A stretch of DNA of 64,000 bases, taken from Dyella flava (GTDB taxonomy: Bacteria; Pseudomonadota; Gammaproteobacteria; Xanthomonadales; Rhodanobacteraceae). A model generated the notes under the pieces. The model did no database searches and was not told where the DNA came from. It saw only the letters and a program-made list of their open reading frames with translations. The stretch covers positions 272,279 through 336,278 of the forward strand of contig NZ_JADIKE010000034.1 in the NCBI RefSeq assembly GCF_016904955.1, read 5' to 3'. Position numbers and translations under genes: made by a program. This document shows positions 36,801 to 46,024 of the stretch, piece by piece (within the stretch, counting starts at the first letter, position 1; the number at the start of each line of letters is the position of its first letter).

Positions 36801-37544
36801 TCAAATGGAGATGCTGGACCGATAGCGCTGACGCCAATAATGCAGCACCAGCATGAGCACCAGCAGGATCGTCACCACCACGAAGATGGTCAGGCCGAGA
36901 TTGCCGCCGCGCAATCCTTCGGCATAGCCATCCGGCAACTGGCCGCCGTTGTCTTCGAAACTTGCTGCGGCCATGCCGGTGTAATGCATGCCGCAAACCG
37001 CCACACCCATCACCAGCGCGCTACCGATCATCTGCAACGGACCGCGCAGGTTGAAAGCCAGCCACAACGCAACGGTCGAGGCCACCATCGCGATCACCAC
37101 GGACAAGGCCACCAGACCCGAGGCGTAGCTGATCTTCGCGGGCATCATCATGGCGGCCATGCCGATGTAATGCATGGCCGCAACGCCCAGGCCCATACAG
37201 ATGCCAGCCGCCAACAGCCGCAGCCAATCAAAACGCCCGCTTCCCACCAGCATCAGCCCGGCCACGCACGCAGCGAAGGCCACCAGTGCCGACAAGGCGG
37301 TCAGCGAAGCGTCATAGCTCACATCCATGCCGTTGTCGCAGGCGAGCATCGCAATGAAATGCATGGCCCAGATCGCCCCCAGCCCCATCGCCCCTCCAGC
37401 CATCACCACGGCGGCCGTCTTTTGGCGTTGCGTGGCCGCCAACGGAATGGCAACCGCCAATTGCAAGGCGGTAAACGAGCCGAGCACCGACACGGCATAG
37501 GAAAGCAACACCAGCAACCAGTTGTAGTTGAGTTGCATCGACAT
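36801..37544 (-). CDS. Stand-alone MHYT-domain membrane sensor
   Basis: 247 residues and seven hydrophobic helices. Three MHYT signatures appear: MHFIAM, MHYIGM and MHYTGM, with their conserved Met, His and Tyr/Phe near the periplasmic face, proposed to bind copper and sense gases. MHYT domains are usually fused to GGDEF, EAL or kinase modules. Here nothing follows the last helix except RQRYRSSISI, so any output must come from a partner. GGAGG lies four bases before the ATG at 37544. It starts 17 bases after the V4R gene's stop, so the two are likely one operon. Confidence 0.85.
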   Translation of the reverse strand: MSMQLNYNWLLVLLSYAVSVLGSFTALQLAVAIPLAATQRQKTAAVVMAGGAMGLGAIWAMHFIAMLACDNGMDVSYDASLTALSALVAFAACVAGLMLVGSGRFDWLRLLAAGICMGLGVAAMHYIGMAAMMMPAKISYASGLVALSVVIAMVASTVALWLAFNLRGPLQMIGSALVMGVAVCGMHYTGMAAASFEDNGGQLPDGYAEGLRGGNLGLTIFVVVTILLVLMLVLHYWRQRYRSSISI

Positions 37545-37561
37545 AGTGCCTCCAAGCTCCA

Positions 37562-38329
37562 TCAATGTGAGATTTCCAGGCTGCAAAGCGCAGCGCCGTT
37601 TCCTCTGCAACCAAGGTGGCGCACGAACACCTTCCCGGGCGCGATCGAGCCACTGAGCAAACCCTCCAGATATCCCCCATAGAACTTGCATCCGGAATGC
37701 ATCCCGGGTGTGCACAGCGGACTATTGAGGATATGCACGTGCACGCCGTGCTGCTCTATCTCGGCCAGCTGACGCAACGCCGGAACGGCGATGCGCTTGA
37801 TGGCATCTGCCAGCCCCAGCTTGGCGCCCAGCGCGTAATCTCGCTTGTAGACCCACGCTCCTGTCCGGCGCCCGGCCAGCATCAGCGAGGACTCACGTAC
37901 TGACTCGGCGACACTGTTTTCCAACGCCACCAGCCAGGGATAAATCTGCGGATAGTCCTGTGCCAGCTTGGGCAGGATGTGCTCGACCTGTAGTACGTCC
38001 GGCATGACGGCGCCAGGCAACTCGGGCACCGCCACAGGTTCGGCGAGCGGCATCGCCGACGCGCTTGTCGGCTTCGCGCAGATGACCGCCGTTTCGCCCG
38101 CCAGGGCAGCTTCGAAGCTCAGCACCCGGCTATGCGTGCCGAGCATCTCCTCTAACGCAAAACGCTGCTCGTCCGGACCACGCACCAGCATGGACAGGTA
38201 CGCGCCACGTCTGTCCTGCGTCAGCCGCTGGCGTACTAGCGAAAAGTGGTTGGCAACGACAACACGTCCAAGCTCGACGAGCAGACCTTCCCTGCGATCA
38301 GAGAAGACCTGTATCTCCAGCTCGACCAT
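37562..38329 (-). CDS. ACT-like plus V4R-domain protein
   Basis: 255 residues. The first 90 or so (VELEIQVFSDRREGLLVELG) look like an ACT-type ligand-binding domain. From about 115 the segment resembles V4R (4-vinyl reductase) domains: a helical region, then CTPGMHSGCKFYGGYLEGLLSG and a final VRHLGCRGNGAALCSLEI. V4R domains bind small hydrocarbons or regulate chlorophyll-type and aromatic pathways. No DNA-binding domain is seen. It is followed directly by the MHYT gene. The ATG at 38329 follows a G-rich stretch. Function unknown. Confidence 0.6.
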   Translation of the reverse strand: MVELEIQVFSDRREGLLVELGRVVVANHFSLVRQRLTQDRRGAYLSMLVRGPDEQRFALEEMLGTHSRVLSFEAALAGETAVICAKPTSASAMPLAEPVAVPELPGAVMPDVLQVEHILPKLAQDYPQIYPWLVALENSVAESVRESSLMLAGRRTGAWVYKRDYALGAKLGLADAIKRIAVPALRQLAEIEQHGVHVHILNSPLCTPGMHSGCKFYGGYLEGLLSGSIAPGKVFVRHLGCRGNGAALCSLEISH

Positions 38330-38591
38330 AAGGCCCCCCTGTTGCTCGATGCTGGGTTCTAAATTGTAGGCAACTAGGGTCCGCGATTTAGAGGAATCAA
38401 AGCGTGATTGATTTCAAGCTTCATCCAGCACAAACGCAAACGGCATCACAGATGGCGTATTTCGTGCTTAATTTTTGAAACGCGATCGGTGCTCAAGCCA
38501 AGACACCGAGGCGCCGTTCGGTACGTTTTGCAGCGCGGCGGCCACGCTGCCGTTGCATCCCATCCTCTCTCAAGAGAATGGGCTTCATGGA

Positions 38592-39542
38592 TCACCAGGG
38601 CAAGGCATCGATATCCACATTGCCGCCGGTCAGCACCAGACCCACGCGGCGGCCGGCGAAGCGATCACGCTGTTTTAATACCGCAGCCAGCACAGTAGCA
38701 CTCGACACTTCGACGACCAGCTTGAGCGTCTGCCACAGCAAGCGCATGGCCTGGATGGATTCCTCATCGCTGACGGTGATGATTTCCACCTGATGCTCAC
38801 GCAGTGCATGGAAATTCGGCTCGCCGATCAAGGTGCGCAAGCCATCGCAAACGGTGTCAGGCGTGAAATGATCGATGCGCGCGCCGCGTGCGAGAGATTG
38901 CACGGCATCATCGGCACCCGCCGGCTCAGCACCGTACATGGCAATGGACGGATCGAGGCCATGTGCCGCAATCGAACATCCGGCCGACAACCCGCCCCCG
39001 CCCACCGGCGTCATGATCGCGTCCAGCCCCTGACTTTGCGCCAGCAACTCCGCCACCAGGCTGCCCTGCCCCGCCATCACACGCGTGTCGGCATAGGGAT
39101 GAACCAAGGTCGCGCCGGTAGCCTGTTGCACTTCCGCTGCCTTGGCTTCGCGCGCCGCAATGGTGGGCGCACATCGATGCAGGATCGCGCCAGCCTTCTC
39201 GATCGCCTCCAGCTTGGCACGCACGGCGCCTTCCGGTACCACTACATGCGCGGCAATGCCACGCGTGGCAGCGGCCATGGCAAGCGCGTTGCCATGATTG
39301 CCGGACGAATGCGTCACCACGCCACGCGCGGCTTCTTCATCCGACAGCGACCACACAGCGTTGCATGCACCGCGAAACTTGAACGCCCCCCCGCGCTGCA
39401 GGTTCTCGCACTTGAAATAGAGCTGCGCACCGGCCAGCGCATCCAGCTCTGCGTTGCGCAGCACCGGTGTAACGATGGCATGCGGCGCGATGCGTGCGGC
39501 CGCATCGCGAATCTGATCGATGGTTGGCAATGGCACGCTCAT
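38592..39542 (-). CDS. Serine/threonine dehydratase or serine racemase-like PLP enzyme
   Basis: 316 residues, fold type II PLP enzyme. K55 in GGAFKFRGACNAV, SSGNHGNALA and GGGGLSAGCSIA are the cofactor-binding motifs. There is no ACT domain, so it is the short, catabolic or racemase kind, unlike ilvA at 24.2 kb. Deaminase and racemase activity cannot be separated by sequence here. The start overlaps the epimerase stop as TAATG. The 262-base gap below it before the V4R gene holds only short hairpins and a weak -10. Confidence 0.85.
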   Translation of the reverse strand: MSVPLPTIDQIRDAAARIAPHAIVTPVLRNAELDALAGAQLYFKCENLQRGGAFKFRGACNAVWSLSDEEAARGVVTHSSGNHGNALAMAAATRGIAAHVVVPEGAVRAKLEAIEKAGAILHRCAPTIAAREAKAAEVQQATGATLVHPYADTRVMAGQGSLVAELLAQSQGLDAIMTPVGGGGLSAGCSIAAHGLDPSIAMYGAEPAGADDAVQSLARGARIDHFTPDTVCDGLRTLIGEPNFHALREHQVEIITVSDEESIQAMRLLWQTLKLVVEVSSATVLAAVLKQRDRFAGRRVGLVLTGGNVDIDALPW

Positions 39543-40546
39543 TAGCACTCGATCTCCACACCGCAACGGAATTGCCTTTCCATGCCAGGCTCCAACCGGA
39601 TGACCTCGGCACAATCCGCGCGATTGAACGCGTTCGACATGCTTTCCATCGGCTCCAGCGCTACCGAACGCCGGACATCACGCGTGACGGTATCGGCCGT
39701 AAATACCAGCATCACGCCACGCTCCTGCCAAACGTTGATGCCCAAGCCGCTGGCCGGATCACGCAAGCGCGTACGCGCACGGCCATCCGGGCCAGTCACC
39801 AGGCCGGCATAGGCGCCATCGATCCTGGTACTGCCAATGGGTTTCGCGTTCCTGAAATCCAGCTCTTTCGGCGCATCATCGAGCGGCTGATAAGCCCGTT
39901 CATCAGGCAGGGGAATGTAGCCGGGCGTGACACGAACGATTTGCTTCGCCGGGATCTGTAGCTCCCACGTATCGACCGCGCTGTCACCCACACGAAAGTA
40001 AGGGTGCCAACCGAAGAAACAGGGCGCGGCGGTATCGCCGACGTTACGCATGCTGACCAGCAAAGCCAGCCCATTTGCGTCGAGCGTGTAAGTCACCTTC
40101 AGATCAATGGCGTGCGGATAGCCGGGGAACGCGTCAGGTCGTATCACCGAGGTGGCAAACGTGACCTCCGCGCCATCCTGCGCAAGACGCTGGCTGGCGA
40201 TGTCAAAGTCCACGCCGCGCACAAAGCCGTGCCGGCTCGCACGCTGTGCTCCCTCGACGCCCGGCTGAAGATCCTGTTCCTTGCCATCAAAGGTATAGAG
40301 CGCGTCGTCGATCCGGTTGGCGAACGGCGCCATGATCGCAAACCGCGAACTTGGCCGACTGTCCAGCTCGGCGGCGTCCCGGTAGCCATCCGCCAGCTGG
40401 CGAACGGCGCCATGCACAGTCTGCTCCAGGCCAATCAGGGTCGCGCCCCGGCGCGCGATCCGTACGGTGCGCGCCCGGCTGGCATCATGGAGAACGGCAA
40501 CTTCGTGCGGTCCAAGCTGCATCCTTTCGATACTAAATGTGCTCAT
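39542..40546 (-). CDS. Aldose 1-epimerase-family protein
   Basis: 334 residues of the galactose mutarotase fold. PFANRIDDALYTF, SRHGFVRG (active-site His) and GWHPYFR (second His) match the family. A Glu in the late WQERGVMLVFTAD or ALEPMESMSNAF region would complete catalysis. It interconverts sugar anomers, perhaps glucose-6-phosphate in the YeaD type. AGGA lies seven bases before the ATG at 40546. It is divergent from pepN (67 bases), which suggests shared promoter space. Confidence 0.85.
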   Translation of the reverse strand: MSTFSIERMQLGPHEVAVLHDASRARTVRIARRGATLIGLEQTVHGAVRQLADGYRDAAELDSRPSSRFAIMAPFANRIDDALYTFDGKEQDLQPGVEGAQRASRHGFVRGVDFDIASQRLAQDGAEVTFATSVIRPDAFPGYPHAIDLKVTYTLDANGLALLVSMRNVGDTAAPCFFGWHPYFRVGDSAVDTWELQIPAKQIVRVTPGYIPLPDERAYQPLDDAPKELDFRNAKPIGSTRIDGAYAGLVTGPDGRARTRLRDPASGLGINVWQERGVMLVFTADTVTRDVRRSVALEPMESMSNAFNRADCAEVIRLEPGMERQFRCGVEIEC

Positions 40547-40613
40547 GCAGTTGTCCTGGAGGGGGAAAACCCGCATGTTAGCCTGATCCATCCTTGATCC
40601 ACCCGTGTGCCGC

Positions 40614-43259
40614 ATGACTCTTGCAAACGAATCCGCCATCAGCCCCATCCGCCTGCGTGACTACCGCCGTCCGGCCTGGACGGCGCACACCGTCGAACTG
40701 GATGTCGACCTGGGTATCGATGCCACGGAGATCACGTCGCGCCTGACCTTGCGCCACGACGCCGAGCAACCCGTGCCACTGCGCCTGGATGGCGAGGGAT
40801 TGGAACTACTGGCGATTTCACTTGATGGCCGCGTGCTTGCCCCGGCGGAATATCACTACGACAACAGCACGCTGGAGGTCACCGGCGCACGCGACGGCAG
40901 CGTGCTGGAAACGCGCGTGCGCGTACATCCGGCGGCGAATACCGCGCTCGAAGGCCTGTATCTGTCCGGTCCGCGCGAAACCGGTTTTTTGTTGACCCAG
41001 TGCGAAGCGGAAGGCTTCCGTCACATCACCTTCTTTCCGGATCGGCCGGACGTGCTGGCCCGCTTTACCGTCACCTTGCGCGCCGATCGCAAGCGCTTTC
41101 CGGTGTTGCTTGCGGGCGGCAATCCCGACGGTAGCGGCGAGCTTGCCGATGGCCGCCACTGGGCGCGCTTCGTCGATCCGCATCCCAAGCCGAGCTATCT
41201 GTTTGCGCTGGTCGCGGGCCGACTGGAAAGCATCCAGCGCGACTACGTGACCGCGGATGGCCGCCAGGTAAAGCTGGTGATCTGGTCCGAAGCCAATGTC
41301 ATTGATCGCTGCCATTACGCACTCGACGCCCTGGAGCGTTCGATGCGCTGGGATGAGCGCACATATGGGCGCAACTACGACCTTGATGTGTTCCACGTGG
41401 TCGCCACGCACGACTTCAACATGGGTGCGATGGAGAACAAGGGACTCAACATCTTCAACGCCAAATATCTGCTTGCCGATCCGGACAGCAGCACCGATGA
41501 GGAATACCGCGCGGTCGAGGCTGTCGTCGCGCACGAGTATTTCCATAACTGGACCGGCAATCGCGTCACCTGCCGTGACTGGTTCCAGCTTTCACTCAAG
41601 GAGGGACTGACGGTTTTCCGCGAACAGCAATTCTCCGCGGACATGAATTCGCCGCCGCTCAAGCGCATTGAAGACGTATCGCTGCTGCGCCGCACGCAGT
41701 TCCCGGAGGATGCCGGCCCGTTGGCGCACCCGGTGCGTCCGGCCGAATATCGCGAGATCAATAATTTCTACACGGCCACCGTGTACGAAAAAGGGTCCGA
41801 GCTGGTGCGTATGCTGGCTGGCCGCCTTGGTCAGGATGGCTTTCGTCGCGGCACAGACCTGTATTTTGAGCGCCATGATGGCCGAGCCGCGACGATCGAG
41901 GACTTTCTCGCTGCACTTGGTGATGCCAACGGCATCGACCTGATGCCTTACCTGGCCTGGTACGCCCAATCCGGCACCCCACGCTTGCACGCCAAGGGCG
42001 AATACAACGCCGCACGGCGCGAATACAAACTGACGCTTTCGCAGCAGACACGCGCTACGCCCGCACAACCGGAAAAGCTACCGGTACCGATTCCGGTGAA
42101 GCTGTCCCTGTTCGATCAGCACGGCAAAATGCTGCCGTTATATCTGGACGGTCAGCCTGCCGAGACGGAAAAAGTGGTCGTGGTCGACCAGGCTACGCAA
42201 CAGTTTGTATTCCGCGACATTCCTGCTCCGCCCATTCCGTCCTTATTGCGCGGCTTTTCTGCTCCGGTGGTGCTGGAATGCAATTACACGCCTGCCGAGC
42301 TGGCCTTGTTGCTCATCCATGATGCTGATGGTTTCAATCGCTGGGAGGCTGGCCAGCAGTTGGCAATTCTTGCCTTCGACGATTTGCATGGAACGGACGG
42401 CTCTTCCGCGTGCAAAGCATGGTGCGATGCGCTGGCCGCCTTGTTCGAGAGCCCTGAGATCGATGACGCGCTACTGGCCGACCTGTTGACGCCGCCGGGT
42501 GAAATCGAATTCGCCGATCGCCAGAGTGAGGTAGATCCGGCGAAAATCCGCGCGCAGCGACAAGACTTGCAGTCTCGTTTGGCACAACGCATCGGCGCAA
42601 CAGCACTGCATGATCGCTATCAGGCGCTGTGCGCCGACACCAGCCAGCAACTCGACGCAGCCAGCCAGGCAAAGCGCCGCTTGAAGCGCCGCGTGCTGGA
42701 GCTGCTTGCATTGATTGATGCCACTCAGGCACATGCACTGGCGGCACGCCAATACGAACACGCGCCCGGCATGACCGATCGCCTTGCTGCCTTGGGTGTA
42801 CTGGTGCGTGATCGCGCTCCGCAGGCTGCTGCGTTTCTCGCCGATTTTCGCCAGCGCTACGCGGACAATCCGTTGGCGCTGGATAAATGGTTTACCGAGC
42901 AAGCGAAGCTACCGGGCGATCCGGCGCTTGCCAGCGTCATGGCGCTGGAGAACGATCCGGCTTTCACACTGAAGAATCCGAATCGCGCACGCGCCCTGCT
43001 CGGCACCTTCGCCAGCGCCAACCCCAGCGGATTTCATCGCGCCGATGGCGCCGGTTATCGGCTGCTTGCCGAGCGGCTGGCACAACTGGATGCACTCAAT
43101 CCGCAAATCGCGGCACGGCTCGCCACTGCATTCAATGGCTGGCAGCGCCTGGAACCTGTACGCCGCGAGGCGGCCCATGCGGCTCTCGATAAACTGGCCA
43201 AATGTGATGGCCTGTCACCTAACCTCAGCGAAATCATCAGTAACGTGCTGCGTCACTGA
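40614..43259 (+). CDS. pepN: Aminopeptidase N (PepN, M1 family)
   Basis: 881 residues, the full PepN length. GAMEN at 271-275 and the zinc site HEYFHNWTGNRVTCRDWF from 307, with KEG 18 residues on, are present. A long C-terminal helical domain (from about 560) is typical of PepN. It is the main cytosolic aminopeptidase of broad specificity. The ATG at 40614 is chosen; a GTG at 40605 is possible. It is divergent from the epimerase gene. Confidence 0.96.
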   Translation: MTLANESAISPIRLRDYRRPAWTAHTVELDVDLGIDATEITSRLTLRHDAEQPVPLRLDGEGLELLAISLDGRVLAPAEYHYDNSTLEVTGARDGSVLETRVRVHPAANTALEGLYLSGPRETGFLLTQCEAEGFRHITFFPDRPDVLARFTVTLRADRKRFPVLLAGGNPDGSGELADGRHWARFVDPHPKPSYLFALVAGRLESIQRDYVTADGRQVKLVIWSEANVIDRCHYALDALERSMRWDERTYGRNYDLDVFHVVATHDFNMGAMENKGLNIFNAKYLLADPDSSTDEEYRAVEAVVAHEYFHNWTGNRVTCRDWFQLSLKEGLTVFREQQFSADMNSPPLKRIEDVSLLRRTQFPEDAGPLAHPVRPAEYREINNFYTATVYEKGSELVRMLAGRLGQDGFRRGTDLYFERHDGRAATIEDFLAALGDANGIDLMPYLAWYAQSGTPRLHAKGEYNAARREYKLTLSQQTRATPAQPEKLPVPIPVKLSLFDQHGKMLPLYLDGQPAETEKVVVVDQATQQFVFRDIPAPPIPSLLRGFSAPVVLECNYTPAELALLLIHDADGFNRWEAGQQLAILAFDDLHGTDGSSACKAWCDALAALFESPEIDDALLADLLTPPGEIEFADRQSEVDPAKIRAQRQDLQSRLAQRIGATALHDRYQALCADTSQQLDAASQAKRRLKRRVLELLALIDATQAHALAARQYEHAPGMTDRLAALGVLVRDRAPQAAAFLADFRQRYADNPLALDKWFTEQAKLPGDPALASVMALENDPAFTLKNPNRARALLGTFASANPSGFHRADGAGYRLLAERLAQLDALNPQIAARLATAFNGWQRLEPVRREAAHAALDKLAKCDGLSPNLSEIISNVLRH

Positions 43260-43272
43260 TCCTTAAGACGCG

Positions 43273-43299
43273 AACGGCGGCCCCTGAAAGGTCGCCGTT
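43273..43299 (+). terminator. Weak hairpin after pepN
   Basis: AACGGCG (43273-43279) and CGCCGTT (43293-43299) form a seven-base-pair stem with a 13-base loop between pepN and the convergent small gene. There is no T-run. An alternative pairing GCCCC/GGGGC exists in the same place. It may help end transcription from either side. Confidence 0.3.
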
Positions 43300-43326
43300 G
43301 CGGGGCGGCAAGCAAAGGGTCTTTGC

Positions 43327-43512
43327 TTAAGCCGGAAGCTCATCCAGCTCGCTGAGCAAATGGTGCATGCGTGACTCCAGGCGCGGGCGCAATTGCTGTT
43401 GCTGCGTGGGGTCGCGTTCGACCAGATGATCCATCGCCATTTCGAGGCGACCGATCTCAATCATCAGGTCATGCCGCAAATATACGGGTGCGAATTCGTT
43501 GCTGTTATCCAT
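43327..43512 (-). CDS. Small acidic protein of unknown function
   Basis: 61 residues, mostly helical, beginning MDNSNEFAPVYLRHDLMIEIGRLE. Unrecognised. GAGGGG lies eight bases before the ATG, and the reading frame keeps a strong Leu/Glu heptad feel, so it is probably real. An upstream extension to 43578 would run into promoter sequence. It is convergent with pepN. Confidence 0.55.
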   Translation of the reverse strand: MDNSNEFAPVYLRHDLMIEIGRLEMAMDHLVERDPTQQQQLRPRLESRMHHLLSELDELPA

Positions 43513-43740
43513 GACACGTCCCCTCTTTGGCTTGCACCGAAGTGCTGCAACAGACGTGCCATCTGTGATGTAGATCACACAACGTTATTGCCCCAAATCA
43601 CGCAGTGACCTTTTGTGTCAGCAGCTGCCGTTTACCGGCATAAATTTGCGTTTCAGTCACCCCATGTTCACGCGTGCGGGGCGATGATCCCTCCACGCAC
43701 ACGGGGGAGCGACCATACTGCGTACCCCGTAGAATTTCAG

Positions 43741-43869
43741 TTTCTGGCGCCCGGCAATACGGTCATCCTGGATTCCCCCTGTTCCTGAGACCGCCGGGCG
43801 CCAGATCTCTCTCACGATTCGAGATCGAGATCACAAAAAACGACGGCGCCCCGAAGGGCGCCGTCTTTG
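43741..43869 (+). ncRNA. Candidate small RNA upstream of mnmG
   Basis: TAGAAT at 43730-43735 (five of six matches to a -10 box) would start RNA near 43742. This is the base of a 13-base-pair perfect stem: 43743-43755 with 43793-43805. GGTC (43761-43764) and GACC (43789-43792) extend it, leaving a C-rich loop containing TTCCCCCTG. A second hairpin (CGAT/ATCG) follows, and the transcript would end at the strong terminator at 43842-43868. No -35 box is clear. No known RNA family was recognised. Confidence 0.5.
43842..43868 (+). terminator. Strong intrinsic terminator
   Basis: GACGGCGCCC (43842-43851), CGAA loop, GGGCGCCGTC (43856-43865), then TTT. On the minus strand the stem is followed by six Ts (43840-43835), so it can act both ways. 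No annotated gene ends here, which supports a small RNA just upstream. Confidence 0.85.
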
Positions 43870-44055
43870 CTTCCTGTCCCGGTACGCGAATGGACCCCTG
43901 TCGTCCTATCTCAGCGCGCGTATCGCGCGGCATCTGCCCGTGAAAGTGCGGTGGAATTAAAAGCAGAAAACATGCCAATCAAGTGTAAGGCATGCCTTAC
44001 GGCATCCCTGGTATTACCATAAGCCTTTGTGTATCCCTGTATTTTGGGTCCTCCG
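43870..44055. promoter_or_regulatory. mnmG upstream region with 16-bp palindrome
   Basis: GTAAGGCATGCCTTAC at 43985-44000 is a perfect 16-base palindrome, 56 bases before the mnmG ATG. It is suited to a dimeric regulator. The rest of this segment holds AT-rich sequence (43955-43970 and 44010-44045) that could carry the mnmG promoter; no clear box pair was picked. From 43513 to 43741 I see nothing coding. Confidence 0.4.
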
Positions 44056-45933
44056 ATGCTCCATCCCAGCTTCTATGACGTGATCGTGATAGGCGGCGGC
44101 CATGCCGGTACTGAAGCGGCCTTGGCGTCGGCACGTTGCGGCGCACGCACGCTACTGCTCAGCCACAACATCGAAACGATCGGCCAGATGAGCTGCAACC
44201 CTGCCATCGGCGGTATCGGCAAGGGCCACTTGGTCAAGGAAATCGACGCCTTGGGCGGCGCCATGGCGCGCGCCGCGGATCGGGTCGGCATCCAGTGGCG
44301 CACGCTGAATGCGTCCAAGGGACCGGCCGTACGCGCCACACGCTGCCAGGCAGATCGCGTGTTGTACAAGGCGGCGATCCGCCGGATGGTGGAAACCCAA
44401 CCCAACCTGGACCTGTTCCAACAGGCGGTGGATGACCTGCTGATCGAGCACGGCCGCGTCATCGGGGTAGTGACGCAAATGGGCCTTTCCTTCCGTGCCA
44501 GGTCCATTGTGCTCACAGCGGGTACTTTTCTGGCCGGCAAGATCCACATCGGCCCGGCGCAATACGCCGGCGGTCGCGCAGGTGACCCGCCCGCCACAAC
44601 CCTGGCCCAGCGCCTGCGGGAGCTGCCCGTGGCGGCCGACCGCCTCAAGACTGGCACTCCGCCGCGTATCGACCTGCGCAGCATCGATTTCACCCATCTG
44701 GACGAACAGCCGGGCGATGACCCGGCGCCGGTGTTCTCCTATCTTGGCTCACGCGCCGACCATCCGCGCCAGGTCAGCTGCTGGATCACTCATACCAGCG
44801 CGCATACCCACGAGATCATCCGCGGCTCCCTCGACCGGTCGCCGCTGTATACCGGCCAGATCGAAGGCGTCGGCCCGCGTTACTGCCCCTCGATCGAGGA
44901 CAAGGTGGTGCGTTTCGCCGAAAAGAGTTCGCACCAGATTTTCATCGAGCCGGAGGGGCTGGATAGTTTCGAGATCTACCCCAACGGCATTTCCACATCG
45001 CTGCCGTTCGATGTGCAATTGGCGCTGGTCCATTCGATCAAGGGCTTTGAGAAGGCGCACATCACCCGCCCGGGCTATGCAATCGAATATGACTATTTCG
45101 ATCCGCGCGGCCTGCATCCGTGGCTGGAAACCAAGTCGATTCCCGGCCTGTATTTCGCCGGCCAGATCAACGGCACCACTGGCTACGAAGAGGCCGCAGC
45201 GCAAGGCCTGATCGCCGGCCTGAATGCCGCACTGGCCGTGCAGGGCAAGGCGCCGTGGTATCCGCGTCGCGATGAAGCCTATGTGGGCGTGCTGATCGAC
45301 GATCTGACCAGCAATGGCACGATCGAGCCCTATCGCATGTTCACCTCGCGCGCCGAATATCGCCTGCATCTGCGTGAAGACAATGCCGATTTGCGCCTGA
45401 CCGAAACCGGTTACCAGCTAGGTGTCGTTCCGCAGGAGCGTTTTGACGCCCTGCGTACCAAGCGTGAAGCGGTCGAACGGGAAGTACAGCGTCTGGGGTC
45501 GCTCTGGGCCGCTCCCAACAATGCGCTGGGTGCGGCGATCGAGCGCCAACTCGGCGTGGCGGTGAGCCGTGAAACCAATGCACTGGATCTGCTGCGCCGC
45601 CCCGAACTGGATTACGCCAGACTGACCACCGTGACCGAACTCGGCCCTGCCGTCGAGCACGAAGATGTCGCCGCGCAGGTCGAGGTGCAAACCAAATATG
45701 CCGGTTATCTGGAGCGCCAGCGCGAGGAAATCGAACGCCAGCGCCGCCACGAAAACACGGCCATTCCCGGTGGTTTCGATTACGACAAGGTGCGCGGCCT
45801 GTCCGCCGAAGTGCTGCTGAAACTCAAGCGCAGCCTGCCTGCCACCATTGGCCAGGCAGCACGCATCAGCGGCGTGACGCCGGCGGCGATTTCCTTGCTA
45901 CTGGTTCACCTGAAACGGCGCGACGCAGCCTGA
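44056..45933 (+). CDS. mnmG: tRNA uridine-5-carboxymethylaminomethyl enzyme MnmG (GidA)
   Basis: 625 residues. FAD-binding GGGHAG at 13-18, [29 protein letters not shown] and [18 protein letters not shown] are diagnostic. A C-terminal helical domain ([20 protein letters not shown], near 585-605) binds tRNA and MnmE. With MnmE it modifies U34 of certain tRNAs. The ATG at 44056 is used; one at 44029 would add nine residues. It stands alone, followed by the RDD gene after 91 bases. Confidence 0.97.
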   Translation: MLHPSFYDVIVIGGGHAGTEAALASARCGARTLLLSHNIETIGQMSCNPAIGGIGKGHLVKEIDALGGAMARAADRVGIQWRTLNASKGPAVRATRCQADRVLYKAAIRRMVETQPNLDLFQQAVDDLLIEHGRVIGVVTQMGLSFRARSIVLTAGTFLAGKIHIGPAQYAGGRAGDPPATTLAQRLRELPVAADRLKTGTPPRIDLRSIDFTHLDEQPGDDPAPVFSYLGSRADHPRQVSCWITHTSAHTHEIIRGSLDRSPLYTGQIEGVGPRYCPSIEDKVVRFAEKSSHQIFIEPEGLDSFEIYPNGISTSLPFDVQLALVHSIKGFEKAHITRPGYAIEYDYFDPRGLHPWLETKSIPGLYFAGQINGTTGYEEAAAQGLIAGLNAALAVQGKAPWYPRRDEAYVGVLIDDLTSNGTIEPYRMFTSRAEYRLHLREDNADLRLTETGYQLGVVPQERFDALRTKREAVEREVQRLGSLWAAPNNALGAAIERQLGVAVSRETNALDLLRRPELDYARLTTVTELGPAVEHEDVAAQVEVQTKYAGYLERQREEIERQRRHENTAIPGGFDYDKVRGLSAEVLLKLKRSLPATIGQAARISGVTPAAISLLLVHLKRRDAA

Positions 45934-46024
45934 GCGCCCGTCCACCGGTCCCGCGCAGGCAGGCTCCAAACATTCCGCCATGGCCGCATGGCATCATGCG
46001 CTCCTGCTTAACGAGGAGCACCCC

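Noticed and set aside
36801..38329. Two-component system
   Set aside because: Neither protein has a histidine kinase, receiver or DNA-binding domain.
43273..43320. Strong terminator after pepN
   Set aside because: A stem exists but there is no T-run and it has a competing fold; kept only as a weak hairpin.
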